5,505 bases of DNA from Flavobacterium psychrophilum. GTDB lineage: Bacteria; Bacteroidota; Bacteroidia; Flavobacteriales; Flavobacteriaceae. Below the pieces are notes generated by a model, which saw only the letters and a program-made list of their open reading frames with translations, was not told the origin of the DNA and did not search any database. Both the position numbers and the translations under genes were made by a program. Below are positions 5,164 to 5,505 of this stretch, one piece after another; within the stretch, counting starts at the first letter, position 1, and every line of letters starts with the position of its first letter. The DNA lies in contig CAMDSN010000116.1 of the NCBI GenBank assembly GCA_945907225.1, positions 1 through 5,505 of the forward strand, written 5' to 3'.

Positions 5164-5505
5164 CTAGGAAACATCAACAGTAGTCTCGTCTGCAATCTTC
5201 TTGTAGGTCCCATTTTCTAGTTTTTCCCGAATCGCATTGAATGCAGTTAAAGTTTCATTAATATCTTCTAGAGTGTGAGATGCTGTAGGGATCATTCGTA
5301 ATAAGATTATTCCTTTTGGTATAACAGGATAAACTACTATTGATAAGAAAATACCATAATTTTCCCTCAAGTCATTAACCATTACCATAGCTTCAGGAAT
5401 AGATCCTTCTAAATATACAGGTGTTACACAAGTATTTGTATCTCCTATATTAAACCCACGTTCTTTTAAACCATTTTGGAGTGCATTAACGTTTACCCAC
5501 AACTT
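5164..5505 (-). CDS. PLP-dependent alpha-oxoamine synthase-family acyltransferase, C-terminal part
   Basis: The frame is open through the right edge of the window, giving the last 113 residues. The TTG at 5502 is an internal Leu codon, not a start, because the reading continues upstream as Lys at 5505. The piece matches the C-terminal small domain of class II PLP enzymes that join an amino acid to an acyl-CoA or acyl-ACP with loss of CO2. It contains 'NGLKERGFNIGDT', a 'TPVYLEGS' strand, 'DLRENYGIFLSIVVYPVIPKG' split across the dimer-facing loop, and the end block 'LLRMIPTASHTLEDI'. Full members are about 400-420 residues; the PLP lysine lies outside the window. It could be serine palmitoyltransferase (sphingolipids), cysteate acyltransferase (sulfonolipids, known in Flavobacteriia) or a glycine acetyltransferase; the visible part does not decide this. 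A truncated IS3 element ends about 20 bp beyond the stop. Confidence 0.85.
   Translation of the reverse strand, partial: KLWVNVNALQNGLKERGFNIGDTNTCVTPVYLEGSIPEAMVMVNDLRENYGIFLSIVVYPVIPKGIILLRMIPTASHTLEDINETLTAFNAIREKLENGTYKKIADETTVDVS

Noticed and set aside
5500..5502. TTG start of a 112-residue protein
   Set aside because: The frame stays open to the window edge and the protein is clearly the C-terminal part of a larger enzyme, so this is an internal Leu codon.

Overview
The window looks like chromosomal DNA from a member of the Flavobacteriaceae (Bacteroidota), most likely Flavobacterium or a close relative. The base composition is strongly AT-rich, and the left edge carries the C-terminal sorting domain of a type IX secretion (T9SS) cargo protein, a system confined to this phylum. 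The starts lack Shine-Dalgarno sequences and have A-rich leaders. A TAnnTTTG-type -7 box lies upstream of mutS2, as expected for the Bacteroidota housekeeping sigma factor.

Left part (1-3694) is compact, ordinary core genome. The T9SS cargo gene (+) converges on a two-gene minus-strand unit, mutS2 followed by a DUF393/DCC-family thiol-disulfide protein. One bidirectional hairpin terminator, abutting the DUF393 stop codon, appears to serve both sides. The mutS2-type gene stops after its KOW-like region and lacks the usual Smr nuclease domain. An 84-bp AT-rich intergenic region separates it from the divergently transcribed ung, an intact family-1 uracil-DNA glycosylase. Two DNA-maintenance genes therefore diverge from one short promoter region.

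Right part (3695-5163) is about 1.47 kb with no intact gene, and I read it as a graveyard of decayed accessory DNA. It holds a 12-bp AT-only perfect inverted repeat, a C-terminal-looking ORF fragment, and a terminator-like hairpin. It also holds a small 'GGRTAGTENKTT' protein that has lost its start codon, a two-copy direct repeat with 58-bp period and two fixed conserved blocks, and a broken IS3-family insertion sequence. That IS has its orfA-side terminal repeat, no canonical orfA start, an in-frame TAA, a truncated 3' end and no orfB.

The right edge (5164-5505) is the C-terminal third or so of a PLP-dependent alpha-oxoamine synthase-family enzyme (minus strand, entering from outside the window). 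The IS remnant ends about 20 bp beyond its stop codon. I see no convincing new defence or other multi-gene system. The most interesting items are the Smr-less MutS2, the paired conserved-block repeat and the details of the decay island.
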